DNA of 64,000 nucleotides from Nesterenkonia muleiensis (GTDB taxonomy: Bacteria > Actinomycetota > Actinomycetes > Actinomycetales > Micrococcaceae): assembly GCF_003600155.1 (NCBI RefSeq), contig NZ_QWLD01000040.1, forward strand, positions 310,001-374,000, given 5' to 3'. Below the pieces are notes generated by a model. The model was not told the DNA's origin, did no database searches, and was given only the letters and a program-made list of their open reading frames with translations. The position numbers and the translations under genes were made by a program. This document shows positions 52,784 to 63,883 of the stretch, in pieces; positions within the stretch are counted from its first letter, which is position 1; each line of letters opens with the position of its first letter.

Positions 52784-53841
52784 TGACCACAGACCCCCTC
52801 GAACCGGACGGCCGTGAGCTGGTCAACACCGCCCCGGCCGCCGAGGAGAAGGCCCTGGAGGCCGCACTGCGGCCCAAGGCGCTGGAGGACTTCGTCGGCC
52901 AGTCCACGGTGCGCGCCCAGCTCTCCCTGGTGCTGCAGTCCTCCCGCATGCGCCAGGCTGCGGCCGACCACGTCCTGCTCTCCGGGCCTCCCGGACTGGG
53001 CAAGACCACCTTGTCGATGATCATCGCTGCGGAGATGAATGCCGCACTGCGGATCACCTCTGGGCCCGCAATCCAGCACGCCGGTGATCTGGCCGCGATC
53101 CTCTCCTCGCTGACCGAGGGCGAAGTGCTGTTCATCGACGAGATCCACCGGATGTCCCGGCCGGCCGAAGAGATGCTGTACATGGCCATGGAGGACTTCC
53201 GGGTGGACATCATCGTCGGAAAGGGCGCCGGCGCCACCTCCATCCCCCTGGAGCTGCCGCCGTTCACCCTGGTCGGGGCCACCACCCGGGCCGGGCTGCT
53301 CCCAGGGCCGCTGCGCGACCGCTTCGGCTTCACCGGGCATCTGGAGTACTACAGCGCGGAGGAGCTGCAGAGAGTCCTGCGCCGCTCAGCCGGGATGCTG
53401 GACATCAAAGTCACTGCTGAGGGGTTCGTGGAGATATCCTCCCGCTCCAGAGGCACACCGCGCATCGCCAACCGGCTGCTGCGCAGGGTCCGCGACTGGG
53501 CACTGGTGCACGGCGTGGATCAGGTGGACAAAGCCGCCGCCTCGAAGGCGCTGGACACCTACGAGGTCGACGCCCTGGGCCTGGACCGGTTGGACCGCTC
53601 TGTGCTGGAGGCGCTGTGCACCAAATTCGGCGGTGGGCCGGTAGGTCTGTCCACATTGGCAATCCTGGTGGGGGAGGAGACCGAGACGGTGGAAACGGTG
53701 GCCGAGCCCTATCTGGTGCGCGAGGGCCTGCTGGCCCGCACCCCACGGGGGCGCATCGCCACAGAGTCCGCTTGGAGGCATCTGGGCCTCACCCCTCCGG
53801 CCCCGGATCGACAGGACTCACCTGCACTCTGGGATGAGTGA
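52783..53841 (+). CDS. ruvB: Holliday junction branch-migration ATPase RuvB
   Basis: 352 residues. The AAA+ core: Walker [10 protein letters not shown], Walker B LFIDEIHR, sensor [21 protein letters not shown] with the arginine finger. The C-terminal winged helix is in [16 protein letters not shown] and further. It forms hexameric rings that pump DNA through RuvA-bound junctions. Start TGATG overlap with ruvA; the stop overlaps the yajC GTG by 4 bases. Confidence 0.97.
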   Translation: MTTDPLEPDGRELVNTAPAAEEKALEAALRPKALEDFVGQSTVRAQLSLVLQSSRMRQAAADHVLLSGPPGLGKTTLSMIIAAEMNAALRITSGPAIQHAGDLAAILSSLTEGEVLFIDEIHRMSRPAEEMLYMAMEDFRVDIIVGKGAGATSIPLELPPFTLVGATTRAGLLPGPLRDRFGFTGHLEYYSAEELQRVLRRSAGMLDIKVTAEGFVEISSRSRGTPRIANRLLRRVRDWALVHGVDQVDKAAASKALDTYEVDALGLDRLDRSVLEALCTKFGGGPVGLSTLAILVGEETETVETVAEPYLVREGLLARTPRGRIATESAWRHLGLTPPAPDRQDSPALWDE

Positions 53842-54296
53842 AGGTTCAGCTTGAGCTGTTAGGCTATCCGGTTGTGATTGATACTGCGCTTCTTACCCCT
53901 CATCCAGCCCTCACCGTCCTCGCCGGCGGTGACGCTGCCGGTGGCGAAGGTACCCCCATCTTCATGATCCTGATGTTCGGCCTGCTGGCGCTGTTCATCT
54001 TTGCCACCTGGCGCCGCAGCCGCAAAATGCGCGAAGACGTCCGCAAAGCCAACGAAGGTGCAGTTCTCGGCGCCGAAGTGGTCACCGCCGGCGGTATCGT
54101 CGGCCGTGTGGTCCACCGCGACGATGAACGGCAGCGTCTCACCCTGGAATTCTCCAACGGAGACCGTGCTGACTTCCTGCTGCAGGCTGTCCAACAGATC
54201 ATTGAGCCTGTGGAGCAGGAGCCGGACGTCGATCAGTTGGATACCGACCAGCCGGACGCCGACCCCACCGCAGCTGACGACACCGATTCACGCTAA
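53838..54296 (+). CDS. yajC: Preprotein translocase subunit YajC
   Basis: 152 residues from GTG 53838 overlapping the ruvB stop (GTGA); GTG 53871 is an alternative start. The single membrane helix is at about 41-58 ([17 protein letters not shown]), then the conserved [10 protein letters not shown] and [15 protein letters not shown]. The last 40 residues are rich in Asp/Glu, more acidic than in typical YajC. It is a small partner of the SecDF complex, encoded next in the operon. Confidence 0.92.
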   Translation: MKVQLELLGYPVVIDTALLTPHPALTVLAGGDAAGGEGTPIFMILMFGLLALFIFATWRRSRKMREDVRKANEGAVLGAEVVTAGGIVGRVVHRDDERQRLTLEFSNGDRADFLLQAVQQIIEPVEQEPDVDQLDTDQPDADPTAADDTDSR

Positions 54297-54305
54297 GCAC
54301 CTTCT

Positions 54306-56249
54306 ATGGCCGCATCCACACCCGTACGGAGGGCCCGGGCCGCACTCATCGTCCTGTTCCTTCTGCTCATCGGCATGGGCGGAGGACTCGCCTACGGCGT
54401 GCAGCAGGGCCAGGCCCAGTGGGCGCCGCTGCTCGCCCTCGACCTGGAGGGCGGCACCCAGATGGTGCTGTCTCCACAGGTGGAGACAGATGAGCAGATC
54501 GACGACGATCAGCTCAATCAAGCCGTGGAGATCATCCGCCAGCGCGTGGACGGCACCGGTGTGGCCGAGGCAGAGATCGCCGTCCAAGGGGCGGAGAACG
54601 TCGTCGTCGGTCTGCCCGGTGTACCGGACGAGGAGACCCGGCAGCTGATCCAGGCCAGCGCGGCCATGGAGTTCCGGCCGGTGCTGGAGGTGAGGCAGGA
54701 CGCCGCCTACGCCGAGCAGATCATGATGCAAGATCTGGCCGAGGATCCCGATCTCACTGATGAGGACCGGGAGCTCATCGAAGAGCAGATAGAAGCGATG
54801 CAGGAGGATGAGGAGTTCGACGAGGACGAGGAGGCCCTCCCCGAGGACTTCGACGAACCGGCCGGGGAGCCCGAGCACAATTCGGACCTGAACTGGATCA
54901 CACCCGAACTGGCAGCGGATTTTCACAACTACCAGTGCACCCGCGAACTGGCCTTGGAGGAGCGTGAGGCCCAGGACCCTGAGGCACCGCTGATCACCTG
55001 CAATCCGGAGACCGGTGATGTGCTGCTGCTGGGCCCGGTGGATGTTGACGGTGACTACATCGATGATGCCAGCTGGGGCACCGAGACCCGGCAGGACGGG
55101 ACTCCCACTGGTGCCTACGAGACCAGGATCCAGTTCGACTCCACCGGCACCGAGCTGTTCCGGGAGTCCTCCACCCGGCTCTACGGATATGAGCAGGGCA
55201 GCCCGCAGAACCGGTTCGGCATCGTGCTGGACGGCCAGGTGATCGTGGCCCCCAATATGCTGGCGCCGATCACCGACGGCAACCCTCGCATTACCGGCGA
55301 CTACACCGACGATGAGGCCCGCAACCTCGCGGAGCAGCTGCGCTACGGCTCACTGCCGATCTCCTTCCAGATCGAGTCTGAGCAGCAGATCTCCGCCACT
55401 CTCGGCGCAGACCAGCTGAGGATGGGACTGCTGGCCGGCATCATCGGACTGATCCTGACCGCCGGCTATGCCGTCTTCCAGTACCGTTCACTGGCGCTTA
55501 TGGTCACCATCCCCTCGCTGGTGGTCAATGCGCTGATCACCTGGTGGGCGATCTCGCTGCTGGGGTGGACGGACGGCTACCGGCTTTCCCTGGCCGGCAT
55601 CGCCGGGCTGATCCTCTCAATCGGTCTGACCGCGGACTCCTTCGTGGTCTACTTCGAACGCGTCAAGGATGAACTGCGCGAAGGACGGTCGCTGGCAGGT
55701 GCGGTGGAGGCCGGCTGGCAGCGCGCCCGGCGCACCATCCTTGCCTCCAAGGCGGTCAACATCATCGCCGCGGTGGTGCTCTACATGGTGGCAGTGGGCA
55801 ATGTCCGCGGCTTCGCCTTCACCCTGGGGCTCACCGCGCTGATCGATGTGATCCTGGTCTTCCTCTTCACCCACCCGCTGATGCAGGTGCTGGCCCGGCG
55901 CAGGTTCTTCGCCTCCGGAAGAACGTTCTCCGGTCTCAGCGCCAAGGAACTGGGCGTCGATGTGCTCTACAAGGGCGCCGGCCGGTTTGCCCGGCGGCAC
56001 ATCATGCACCCAGATCCCGGGGTTGCCGCGGCAGCGCAGCCGGGGCCCGAGCCCGCAGCAGTCAGCAGGGCTCAGGACGTTCCGGACATCCCGGAGGAGG
56101 AATGGGCGAAGATGACTATCGCCGAGCGCCGCAAAGCCCGTGAGCAGCGCCGCAGATCAGCCGAGGGCGATGAAGATGAGCAATCAGCGCAGGAGTCGGT
56201 GACGGCGGCCTCGTCACCCTCGCCGACCCAAGAAGGAGGGGACCGCTGA
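54306..56249 (+). CDS. secD: Protein translocase subunit SecD
   Basis: 647 residues. One helix at the N-terminus (about 11-32), the large periplasmic-type P1 domain with DLEGGTQMVL and VVVGLPGVPDEETRQL, then five helices (about 385-545) with the RND motif region LILSIGLTADSFVVYFERVKDEL, read as GLTADSFVVYFER and neighbours. It uses the proton gradient to help pull secreted proteins through SecYEG. Residues about 137-192 form a very acidic insertion (for example EDEEFDEDEEALPEDFDE) not usual in the family. The C-terminal 80 residues are a charged cytosolic tail. secF follows with a 1-base overlap. Confidence 0.95.
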   Translation: MAASTPVRRARAALIVLFLLLIGMGGGLAYGVQQGQAQWAPLLALDLEGGTQMVLSPQVETDEQIDDDQLNQAVEIIRQRVDGTGVAEAEIAVQGAENVVVGLPGVPDEETRQLIQASAAMEFRPVLEVRQDAAYAEQIMMQDLAEDPDLTDEDRELIEEQIEAMQEDEEFDEDEEALPEDFDEPAGEPEHNSDLNWITPELAADFHNYQCTRELALEEREAQDPEAPLITCNPETGDVLLLGPVDVDGDYIDDASWGTETRQDGTPTGAYETRIQFDSTGTELFRESSTRLYGYEQGSPQNRFGIVLDGQVIVAPNMLAPITDGNPRITGDYTDDEARNLAEQLRYGSLPISFQIESEQQISATLGADQLRMGLLAGIIGLILTAGYAVFQYRSLALMVTIPSLVVNALITWWAISLLGWTDGYRLSLAGIAGLILSIGLTADSFVVYFERVKDELREGRSLAGAVEAGWQRARRTILASKAVNIIAAVVLYMVAVGNVRGFAFTLGLTALIDVILVFLFTHPLMQVLARRRFFASGRTFSGLSAKELGVDVLYKGAGRFARRHIMHPDPGVAAAAQPGPEPAAVSRAQDVPDIPEEEWAKMTIAERRKAREQRRRSAEGDEDEQSAQESVTAASSPSPTQEGGDR

Positions 56250-57415
56250 TGGCAGCAGGATTCGCCAAAGCAGGCAACCAGCTCTACACCGGTGAGCGCT
56301 CCTATCCCTTCGTGCAGCGCTCCAACCTGTGGTTCCTGATCGCCGCAGTCCTGGTGGTGGCCGCCATCGCTCTCCCGTTCCTGCGCGGCGGATTCAACTT
56401 CGGCATCGAATTCACCGGCGGCAGCGAGTTCACCGTCTCGCAGACGGAGAACACCGACATCAGCATCGGCGAGGACGTGGTCCAGGACATCTCCGGGCAG
56501 GAGGCCACGGTCACCCATATCGCCGAGACCACCATCCGGGTCCAGACTGAGCAGCTGGACGAGGAGGAGACCCTGGAGGTCGGACGCGGCCTGCAGGAAG
56601 GCTACGGCGTGGGTGCGGACCAGGTCTCATCCACCTTCATCGGCCCGGTGTGGGGCGAACACGTCTCCCAGCAGATGCTGATCGGCCTGGCGGTGTTCCT
56701 GGTGCTGGTGGCCCTGTACATGGCGCTGTACTTCCGCACCTGGAAAATGTCTGCGGCGGCCCTGGCCGGCCTCGCTTTCGTGGTGGTGGTGACTGTCGGC
56801 ATCTACTCGGCCACCGGATTCGAAGTCACGCCCAGCGCCATCATCGGGTTCCTCACCATCCTCTCCTACGCTTTGTACGACACGATGGTGGTCTTCGACA
56901 AGATCAGAGAGAATCTCACCCCACTGCATGAGCAGAGGGATCAGACATTCACCGAACGGGTGAACCTGGCCATCAACCAGACGCTCGTCCGCTCGATCAA
57001 CACCTCGGTGGTGGGCATCCTCCCGGTCGGTTCGATCTTGTTCATCGGGGCCTGGCTACTGGGAGCAGGAACCCTGCGCGACATCGCTCTGGCCCTGTTC
57101 ACCGGGATCATCGTTGGCACTATCGCCACGATCTTTGTGCAGGCACCGCTCTATGCCCGGATGCGCCGCGGTGATGCTGACATCAGGGAGCACACCGAGG
57201 ATGTTCTGCAGCTGCGGCCCGACCGCCTCCAGGAAGCAGGCATTGCACAGGTCACCGCCTCTGGTACGCCGCTGGATGCTCACGGCAGGCCAGTGGCCTT
57301 TCCTCCGCTGCCCGAACCTGAGGAGGAGGATGAGGAGCAGGAGGTGGAGATCCTCGACTGGGACGTGGTGCTCAGCGGAGACACGCCGGAATCTTCGGGC
57401 GAAGATCAGCGTTAG
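56249..57415 (+). CDS. secF: Protein translocase subunit SecF
   Basis: 388 residues, ATG sharing a base with the secD stop. Six helices with the SecF signatures [13 protein letters not shown] near the N-terminus, ITPSAII-type [30 protein letters not shown] and [15 protein letters not shown] (read in parts). It forms the SecDF complex with SecD. The C-terminal tail after helix 6 is about 90 residues and ends with a run of Glu/Asp ([15 protein letters not shown]), again acidic. In some relatives apt lies between secF and rel; here only 52 bases separate them. Confidence 0.95.
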   Translation: MAAGFAKAGNQLYTGERSYPFVQRSNLWFLIAAVLVVAAIALPFLRGGFNFGIEFTGGSEFTVSQTENTDISIGEDVVQDISGQEATVTHIAETTIRVQTEQLDEEETLEVGRGLQEGYGVGADQVSSTFIGPVWGEHVSQQMLIGLAVFLVLVALYMALYFRTWKMSAAALAGLAFVVVVTVGIYSATGFEVTPSAIIGFLTILSYALYDTMVVFDKIRENLTPLHEQRDQTFTERVNLAINQTLVRSINTSVVGILPVGSILFIGAWLLGAGTLRDIALALFTGIIVGTIATIFVQAPLYARMRRGDADIREHTEDVLQLRPDRLQEAGIAQVTASGTPLDAHGRPVAFPPLPEPEEEDEEQEVEILDWDVVLSGDTPESSGEDQR

Positions 57416-57467
57416 ACTGTTCCCCACATTTCAGTTACCCGGTCATGAGGGAGCAGGCACAACGATC

Positions 57468-59810
57468 GTGAACAACAGCGGCGCACAGGATCTCAGCACG
57501 GCCGCCACGGCCAATGGGACGCCGCCTGCGCGCCGGTCACGGGCTGTGGGGTCACTGGAGCCGGAAGAGTCGCCCCTGTTGGAGCCCCTGCTGCGTGCCA
57601 TTCGGGCCAACCGCTTCGAAGAAGACCTCCCGCTGATCAGGCGGGCCTTCGACGTCGCGGAGCACCATCATCAGGGGCAGCGGCGTAAGTCTGGCGAACC
57701 GTATATCACCCACCCGGTGGCAGTGGCGACTATTCTGGCCGAGCTGGGCTTACACGGGTCGACCCTGGCTGCCGCGCTGCTGCATGACACCGTGGAGGAC
57801 ACCGACTACAGCCTGGAGGAGCTCACCGCCGAATTCGGTGAGGAGATCAGCCTGTTGGTGGACGGGGTCACTAAGCTGGACAAGCTGAAGTTCGGCGACG
57901 CCGCACAGGCGGAGACCGTGCGGAAGATGGTCTTGGCCATGGCCAAGGACATCCGGGTGCTGATGATCAAGCTGGCCGACCGCCTGCACAATGCCCGCAC
58001 CTGGCGCTACGTGGCGCCGGAGAAGAGCGCGAAGAAGGCCAAGGAGACTCTGGAGATCTTCTCCCCGCTGGCCCACCGGCTGGGGATGAACACCCTCAAA
58101 TGGGAGCTGGAGGACCTCTCCTTCGCCGCTCTGTATCCCAAGGTCTACGAGGAGATCGTCCGGCTGGTCGGGGACCGGACTCCGCAGCGTGAGAAGTTCC
58201 TGTCTGAGGTGAGAGGGATCATCGCCGACGATCTCAATGAGGCCAGCATCGCGGCCACGATCACCGGCCGGCCCAAGCACTACTATTCGATCTATCAGAA
58301 GATGATCGTCCGCGGCAAAGAGTTCGACGATATTCACGACCTGATGGGTGTGCGGGTGCTGGTGGACTCGGTGCGCGACTGCTATGCGGCGCTGGGGGCA
58401 CTGCACGCACGGTGGACTCCGCTTCCGGGCAGGTTCAAGGACTACATCGCCATGCCCAAGTTCAACATGTACCAGTCGCTGCACACCACTGTGCTGGGGC
58501 CGGCGGGCAAACCGGTGGAAGTGCAGATCCGCACCCATGAGATGCACCGCCGGGCGGAGTACGGTGTGGCCGCCCACTGGAAGTACAAGCAGCATCGGCG
58601 CGCAGCGCAGGAAGCACCGCAGAACGACGACGCCGAACTGCAGTCCGCGCGCGGAGCGACTCAGCAATCCCAGGCCGCCGAGGACGTCGGCTGGCTGAGA
58701 TCCCTGGTCGACTGGCAGTCCGAGACCACCGATCCGGATGAGTTCTTGGAGTCGCTGCGCTATGAGATCAACACCCGGGAGGTGTTCGTCTACACCCCCA
58801 AAGGAGAGGTCATCTCGCTTCCGGCCGGAGCGACCCCGGTGGACTTCGCCTATGCGATCCACACCGATGTGGGCCATAAGACCATCGGTGCCCGGGTCAA
58901 CGGCAAGCTGGTGCCGCTGAGCTCTGAGCTCAACCACGGCGACTGGGTGGAGATCTTCACCTCCAAGGCCGAAGGCGCAGGTCCGTCCAATGACTGGATG
59001 ATGTTCGTGAAATCGGCACGAGCACGCAATAAGATCCGGCACTGGTTCTCCAAGGAGCGCCGCGAGGAATCGATCGAGCGCGGCAAGGACATGCTCACCA
59101 AAGCGATCCGCAAGTCGAGCCTGCCGCTGCAGAAGGTGATGAACCCGGATGTGCTGCTCACTGTCGCCGAGCAGCTGCACTACACCGATATCGCCGGACT
59201 CTATGCGGGAGTCGGTGAGGAGCACGTCTCCACTCAGAACGTCATCGAGCATCTCAACGCCCTCTTCGACACCGAGGAGGAGGAATCCGAGGAGCACGAC
59301 ACCACCCCGATCACCTCACCGAGCACCCGGCCAGCGGAGTACTCCGATGCCGGGGTGATCGTCAAAGGGGCGGGGAACGTGCTGGCCAAACTAGCCCGGT
59401 GCTGCACACCCGTCCCGCCGGACGAGATCGAGGGCTTTGTCACCCGTGGCCAAGGCGTCTCGGTGCACCGGGTGGACTGCCGCAATGTCCAGCAGCTGCG
59501 CGAGCAGCCGGGCAGGCTCGTCGAGGTGGGATGGGCGCCCACCAAGTCCTCGGTCTTCCTGGTCGAGATCCAGGTCGAGGCACTGGACCGCAAATCACTG
59601 CTCTCCGACGTCACCCGCACGCTGGCCGAATCACAGGTGAACATCCTCTCGGCCACCGTCCAGACCTCCCGGGACCGAGTCGCGATCTCCCGGTTCAGCT
59701 TCGAGATGGGAGATCCCCGGTATCTGAACCACGTGCTGAACTCGGTGCGCAGGATCGACGGGGTGTACGACGTCTACCGCACAGTGGGCAAGCGCCGGGA
59801 GACGCACTGA
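57468..59810 (+). CDS. rel: Bifunctional (p)ppGpp synthetase/hydrolase (RelA/SpoT homologue)
   Basis: 780 residues from GTG 57468. All five Rel domains: HD hydrolase with [12 protein letters not shown] (about 105-116), the synthetase with [34 protein letters not shown] and [24 protein letters not shown] with [21 protein letters not shown], a Cys-containing zinc-finger region with [10 protein letters not shown], and a C-terminal ACT domain. Both active sites look intact, so it should make and degrade the alarmone under amino-acid starvation. Upstream in-frame codons to 57114 lie in secF and are not counted. Its end overlaps the convergent AbiEi-like gene by 37 bases. Confidence 0.95.
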   Translation: MNNSGAQDLSTAATANGTPPARRSRAVGSLEPEESPLLEPLLRAIRANRFEEDLPLIRRAFDVAEHHHQGQRRKSGEPYITHPVAVATILAELGLHGSTLAAALLHDTVEDTDYSLEELTAEFGEEISLLVDGVTKLDKLKFGDAAQAETVRKMVLAMAKDIRVLMIKLADRLHNARTWRYVAPEKSAKKAKETLEIFSPLAHRLGMNTLKWELEDLSFAALYPKVYEEIVRLVGDRTPQREKFLSEVRGIIADDLNEASIAATITGRPKHYYSIYQKMIVRGKEFDDIHDLMGVRVLVDSVRDCYAALGALHARWTPLPGRFKDYIAMPKFNMYQSLHTTVLGPAGKPVEVQIRTHEMHRRAEYGVAAHWKYKQHRRAAQEAPQNDDAELQSARGATQQSQAAEDVGWLRSLVDWQSETTDPDEFLESLRYEINTREVFVYTPKGEVISLPAGATPVDFAYAIHTDVGHKTIGARVNGKLVPLSSELNHGDWVEIFTSKAEGAGPSNDWMMFVKSARARNKIRHWFSKERREESIERGKDMLTKAIRKSSLPLQKVMNPDVLLTVAEQLHYTDIAGLYAGVGEEHVSTQNVIEHLNALFDTEEEESEEHDTTPITSPSTRPAEYSDAGVIVKGAGNVLAKLARCCTPVPPDEIEGFVTRGQGVSVHRVDCRNVQQLREQPGRLVEVGWAPTKSSVFLVEIQVEALDRKSLLSDVTRTLAESQVNILSATVQTSRDRVAISRFSFEMGDPRYLNHVLNSVRRIDGVYDVYRTVGKRRETH

Positions 59811-60517
59811 TCCAGCAGCTGGCGCACTCGGTCCCGACGGCGAGCGTCCCAGCTGGTCCGGGAGAGGGTGCCCAGCACCGTATCGGCCAGCTCGTCGGCA
59901 TCGAGCCGGAATCTCCTGCTCAGCTGGGCGATCAGGTGCCAGCGCCGCTGGATGAACTGCTGGTCCTCGGCGCCGATGGCAGAGATGTCCTCATCGCGGC
60001 CGCGCAACGGCAGTTTGACCGTCGGCCAGTGCTGCAGCATCTCTTCGGTGCGGCTCCATCCCGGTGACACTGCGGTGATCCGGTCCAGAGCCTGCCGGAA
60101 TCCCCGTACGCCGAACCCGCAGAAGAGGTCCGCTGCCGTGCGCAGTGCGGTGGTGGTACGCATCGTGCCAACGTCTTCAACGTGCTCATCGTCCACAGTG
60201 ATCTGATGCAGCTGCCACCGGCCGGCAGAGGCGATCTGGCGAAGGGCCGTTCCCTGGGCGATGACGGTGACGCGGTCAGGCGGTGCTGTCCCCAGATGCA
60301 CCCAGGCTGCGGTTTCCCCGCAGAGTACTCCGCGCCGGCGCAGCGTGCTGTTGAGCAGGGCGTAGGCGGCGGCAGCCCGAAGCTCGGCGGTCTGCGTCAA
60401 CTGCGCCTCCACGTAGACATCGGCCATCATGTGCCGGAGTGCGCCGTGGTGGACCATCGACTGCAGCTCCACAGAGGTGAAGGGGTATCCGGCGCGGTAC
60501 ATGCCTGTTGGTTCCAT
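59774..60517 (-). CDS. AbiEi-like protein (type IV antitoxin-like fold)
   Basis: 247 residues, ATG 60517. The N-terminal part reads as a winged-helix-like segment, [27 protein letters not shown], which recurs in the actinobacterial AbiEi-like/DUF559-associated family, followed by [23 protein letters not shown] and [17 protein letters not shown]-terminal helical part follows. AbiEi antitoxins repress their own promoter; here no partner AbiEii toxin gene is adjacent, so it is an orphan and the function is open. Its 3' end overlaps rel by 37 bases. Confidence 0.65.
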   Translation of the reverse strand: MEPTGMYRAGYPFTSVELQSMVHHGALRHMMADVYVEAQLTQTAELRAAAAYALLNSTLRRRGVLCGETAAWVHLGTAPPDRVTVIAQGTALRQIASAGRWQLHQITVDDEHVEDVGTMRTTTALRTAADLFCGFGVRGFRQALDRITAVSPGWSRTEEMLQHWPTVKLPLRGRDEDISAIGAEDQQFIQRRWHLIAQLSRRFRLDADELADTVLGTLSRTSWDARRRDRVRQLLDQCVSRRLPTVR

Positions 60518-60562
60518 CTCTCCAGCATGGAGCCGCCGTCATCCAGGAACAAGACCCCGCCG

Positions 60563-61051
60563 CTACCTGTGGAAAACCGCTGTTCCCGGTTCGGTGCCCA
60601 GCGAAGAGCGCATCTCCAAGGCATGGCTGAGAATCTCCACCGCAGCGGCCTGGTCGATGGCCTCACGCTGGTCACGGGCCTGAACACCTGAGGCCCGCAT
60701 CTTCCCCGCCGCAGAGACGGTGGAGAGCCGTTCATCGATCAGCCGCACCTCGACGCCCACCCCTGAGCCGGCCAGCTGCTGGACCAGTGCCGAGGCATAG
60801 TCCCGGGCTTTCTGGGTGGAGGCCGTCTCATGTCCGGCCAGGGACAGCGGAAGGCCCACGTAGATCACAGCGGCAGCCCGGTCTGCGGCAATCCTGGTCA
60901 GCATGCGCAGGTCTGATGCCTTGTTGTGGTCCCTGCGCAGCGTCATCAGCGGTGTGGCCACCAGCGCATCAGGGTCTGAGACGGCAAGCCCCACCCGGGC
61001 CTCACCGACGTCGACGGCCAGCCGGACACCGGCCCGAGGTGCGGCGCTCAC
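60563..61051 (-). CDS. ruvX: Putative pre-16S rRNA nuclease (YqgF/RuvX)
   Basis: 162 residues from GTG 61051. The YqgF fold is seen from RLAVDVGEARVGLAVSDPDALVATPL at the start (Asp near the N-terminus), VIYVGLPLSLAGHE, and VRLIDERLSTVSA with the acidic pair; DQAAAVEILSHAL closes the fold. It processes the 5' end of 16S rRNA in E. coli (YqgF). The GTG lies 10 bases after the alaS stop. The upstream frame to 61222 overlaps alaS and is not counted. In relatives mltG usually follows; here an AbiEi-like gene does. Confidence 0.92.
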   Translation of the reverse strand: MSAAPRAGVRLAVDVGEARVGLAVSDPDALVATPLMTLRRDHNKASDLRMLTRIAADRAAAVIYVGLPLSLAGHETASTQKARDYASALVQQLAGSGVGVEVRLIDERLSTVSAAGKMRASGVQARDQREAIDQAAAVEILSHALEMRSSLGTEPGTAVFHR

Positions 61052-61061
61052 TCTGACCTGC

Positions 61062-63770
61062 TCACCGGTTCTGGACTGCTGAGACGACAGCGTCCAAGGC
61101 TTCTGCCGCCTTGGCAGGATCCTGTCCACCGCCCTGGGCGAGGTCGGGCTTTCCGCCCCCGCCACCGCCGAGGACTGAACAGGCACGTTTGACCAGGTCG
61201 CCGGCAGCGATACCTTCAGCACGGGCTGCCTCAGTCGTTCCGATCACTACCACGGGGCGGCCCTTGGACTCTCCGGCCGCCGCGACCACAGCCGCCCGGT
61301 CCTCCAAGCGTCCGCGCAGGTCCATCACCAGTTGGCGAAGGTCATCGCCTGCCGCTTGGCCCGCGTGGTGAGTCAGCACAGCGACTCCGCCGGCATCGAC
61401 GGTCTGATCCAGCAGTCTGCCGGCCTGGGAGCGCAGCTGCTCCGCCCTGAGCCGTTCCAGAGTACGTTCCGTCTCCTTGAGCTTTTGTAGGGTGGCGGCC
61501 ACCCTGTCCGGAACCTGATCACTGGGCACCTTGAGCATGTCGGTGAGCTGGTTGACCAGGGTGCGTTCGGCCGCGAAGTGCTTAAAGGCGTCGAGTCCCA
61601 CCAGGGCTTCGACGCGGCGGTTGCCCGAGCCCACAGACGCTTCGGAGAGCAGAGCCACCGTGCCGATCTCTGCGGTTTTCTCCACATGGGTGCCGCCGCA
61701 GAGCTCCCGGGACCAGGGACCGTTCATCTCCACCACCCGGACCTGATTGCCGTACTTCTCGCCGAACAGCATCATGGCTCCCAGCGCCTGGGCCTCATCC
61801 AGGGACATGGTTTTGGTCTGCACGGTGTAGTTGTCCCGGACAGCCAGGTTGGAGATCTCCTCCAGCTCCTGGCGGGCACCGGGGGAGAGGGCGTCGTCGT
61901 GGGTGAAGTCGAAGCGCAGATAGCCCTCTTTGTTGAAGGAACCTGCCTGCACCGCCTCAGGGCCCAGCACATCGTGCAGGGCGGCGTGGATGATGTGGGT
62001 GGCCGAATGCGCCTTCTGGGCATCGAGCCTGCGCCGGAGATCGATGGCTCCGAGCACCTCAGCGCCCAGTGCCACCTCACCCTCCACCACTTTTGCCTTG
62101 TGCACGGAGAGACCGGTGACCGGGGACTGGACGTCCTTGACCTCGATGACGAATCCGTCTCCGGTGATTCGGCCGGTATCAGCGGCCTGGCCGCCGGCCT
62201 CGGCGTAGAAGGGGGTGGCGTCCAGGATGACCTCGATCTCCTCGCCGGCCTGTGCGCTGGTGCGGGCCTGACCGTCGGCGAGGATGCCGCGGATGCGGGA
62301 TTCCGTGGTGTGCTCGGTGTATCCGGTGAAGTGGGTGGGCGAATCACCCAGCAGCTGCCGGTAGAGCTCGGTGTCGGCATGGCCGGACTTCTTGGCCCGT
62401 GCATCGGCCTGAGCGCGTTCGCGCTGGGCGGCCATCAGCTGGCGGAAGGTCTCCTGGTCCACGCTGACTCCGGCCTCCTCGGCCAGCTCCAAGGTCAGGT
62501 CGATGGGGAAGCCGTAGGTATCGTGCAGTGCGAAAGCGTCGTCGCCGGCCAGGGGAGTGCCGGAAGAGCGGGCAGCGGCGACCGCGCCTTCCAGGCGAGA
62601 GGTGCCGGCGGTGATGGTGCGCAGGAAGGCCTGTTCCTCCTTCACCGCAGCGGCGTGGATGGTCTCAAAACGCTCTTCGACCTCCGGGTAGACGCCCGTC
62701 ATGGCGTCTTTGGACACAGTGATCAGATCGCCGAAGACCGGCTTCTCCACGCTGGCTTGTCCAGAGCGCAGCAGACGCATCCCCAGGATCACTCTGCGGA
62801 TCAGCCGGCGCAGGATATAGCCGCCGCCCTCATTGCCGGGCCGCACACCGTCGGTGATCAGCATCAGGGCGCTGCGGGTGTGGTCGGCGATCATCCGCAG
62901 GCGCACATCAGTGGTGTGGTGCGGGTCAGCAGGGTCCTCGGTGGAGGTGTAGGTGACTCCGGCCAGTTCCGCCGCGCAGTCCAGCACAGGGCGAACCTGG
63001 TCGGTCTCGTACATGTTCTCCACGCCCTGCAGGATCATCGCCAGGCGTTCCAGGCCGAGGCCGGTGTCGATGTTCTTGTTCTCCAGCGGGCCGGCCACCT
63101 CGAAGTCCGACTTCGAGTGAACAGCGGAGAGGCGGTACTGCATGAAGACCAGGTTCCAGATCTCGACGTAGCGGTGCTCATCGGCAGCCGGACCACCCTC
63201 ATCACCGTAGGCGGGGCCGCGATCGTAGTAGATCTCAGAGCAGGGCCCCCCCGGTCCTGGCTGCCCGGTGGTCCAGTAGTTGTCCTCGGGTCCGAACCGC
63301 TGAATACGCTTCTCGGGCACCCCCACGACGTCTTTCCAGATGTGGTGAGCCTCGTCGTCGTGCTCATACACCGTCACCCAGAGCCGCTCCGGGTCCAGTC
63401 CGTACCCGCGTAGCCCGGTCTTCGGATCTCCCTCTGCGGGAGTGGTCAGCAGCTCCCAGGCCATCGGGATGGCCGTCTCCTTGAAATAGTCACCGAAGCT
63501 GAAGTTGCCGCACATCTGGAAGAAGGTTCCGTGTCGCGCGGTTTTGCCGACCTCCTCGATGTCCTCGGTGCGGATGCACTTCTGGACCGAGACTGCGCGT
63601 GGGTAGGGCGGGGTCTCCACTCCGGTGAAGTAGGGGATGAAGGGAACCATGCCCGCGATAGTGAACAGCAGGGAGGGCTCAGGGGAGACCAGCGAGGCGG
63701 ACGGCACCTTGGTGTGGCCCTTGGCCGTGAAGTAGTCATACCAGGTGCGGGTGATGTCCTGAGACTTCAT
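61062..63770 (-). CDS. alaS: Alanyl-tRNA synthetase
   Basis: 902 residues from ATG 63770 (MKSQDITRTWYDYF). Class II core with FTIAGMVPFIPYF and RTEDIEEVGKTARHGTFFQM, the editing domain with HSATHIIHAALHDVLG and RELCGGTHVEKTAEIG (zinc ligands), and the C-Ala domain ending with GGGGGGKPDLAQGGGQ-type Gly-rich motif. It charges tRNA-Ala and clears mischarged Ser/Gly. AGGAGAG lies about 11 bases upstream. ruvX follows 10 bases later; rpsD precedes it. Confidence 0.97.
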   Translation of the reverse strand: MKSQDITRTWYDYFTAKGHTKVPSASLVSPEPSLLFTIAGMVPFIPYFTGVETPPYPRAVSVQKCIRTEDIEEVGKTARHGTFFQMCGNFSFGDYFKETAIPMAWELLTTPAEGDPKTGLRGYGLDPERLWVTVYEHDDEAHHIWKDVVGVPEKRIQRFGPEDNYWTTGQPGPGGPCSEIYYDRGPAYGDEGGPAADEHRYVEIWNLVFMQYRLSAVHSKSDFEVAGPLENKNIDTGLGLERLAMILQGVENMYETDQVRPVLDCAAELAGVTYTSTEDPADPHHTTDVRLRMIADHTRSALMLITDGVRPGNEGGGYILRRLIRRVILGMRLLRSGQASVEKPVFGDLITVSKDAMTGVYPEVEERFETIHAAAVKEEQAFLRTITAGTSRLEGAVAAARSSGTPLAGDDAFALHDTYGFPIDLTLELAEEAGVSVDQETFRQLMAAQRERAQADARAKKSGHADTELYRQLLGDSPTHFTGYTEHTTESRIRGILADGQARTSAQAGEEIEVILDATPFYAEAGGQAADTGRITGDGFVIEVKDVQSPVTGLSVHKAKVVEGEVALGAEVLGAIDLRRRLDAQKAHSATHIIHAALHDVLGPEAVQAGSFNKEGYLRFDFTHDDALSPGARQELEEISNLAVRDNYTVQTKTMSLDEAQALGAMMLFGEKYGNQVRVVEMNGPWSRELCGGTHVEKTAEIGTVALLSEASVGSGNRRVEALVGLDAFKHFAAERTLVNQLTDMLKVPSDQVPDRVAATLQKLKETERTLERLRAEQLRSQAGRLLDQTVDAGGVAVLTHHAGQAAGDDLRQLVMDLRGRLEDRAAVVAAAGESKGRPVVVIGTTEAARAEGIAAGDLVKRACSVLGGGGGGKPDLAQGGGQDPAKAAEALDAVVSAVQNR

Positions 63771-63832
63771 TGTGGGTGTTCTCTCCTGCAGTTCTGAATA
63801 CCGACCGGTCAATCTTACGGGGAAAGCACAAT

Positions 63833-63863
63833 GCCCGCCGTACCCCAGTGGGATACAGCGGGC
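63833..63863 (-). terminator. Terminator hairpin after rpsD
   Basis: On the minus strand GCCCGC and GCGGGC close a 14-pair stem (two G-U pairs) around the loop ACT, 20 bases after the rpsD stop. It is followed by ATTGTGCTTTCC, a weak T-rich stretch. It separates rpsD from alaS. Confidence 0.7.
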
Positions 63864-63883
63864 ATCAGCGGCTGATCCGAGGA

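Noticed and set aside
57114-57467. 118-codon upstream extension of rel
   Set aside because: It overlaps secF in another frame; the Rel N-terminus fits a start at GTG 57468.
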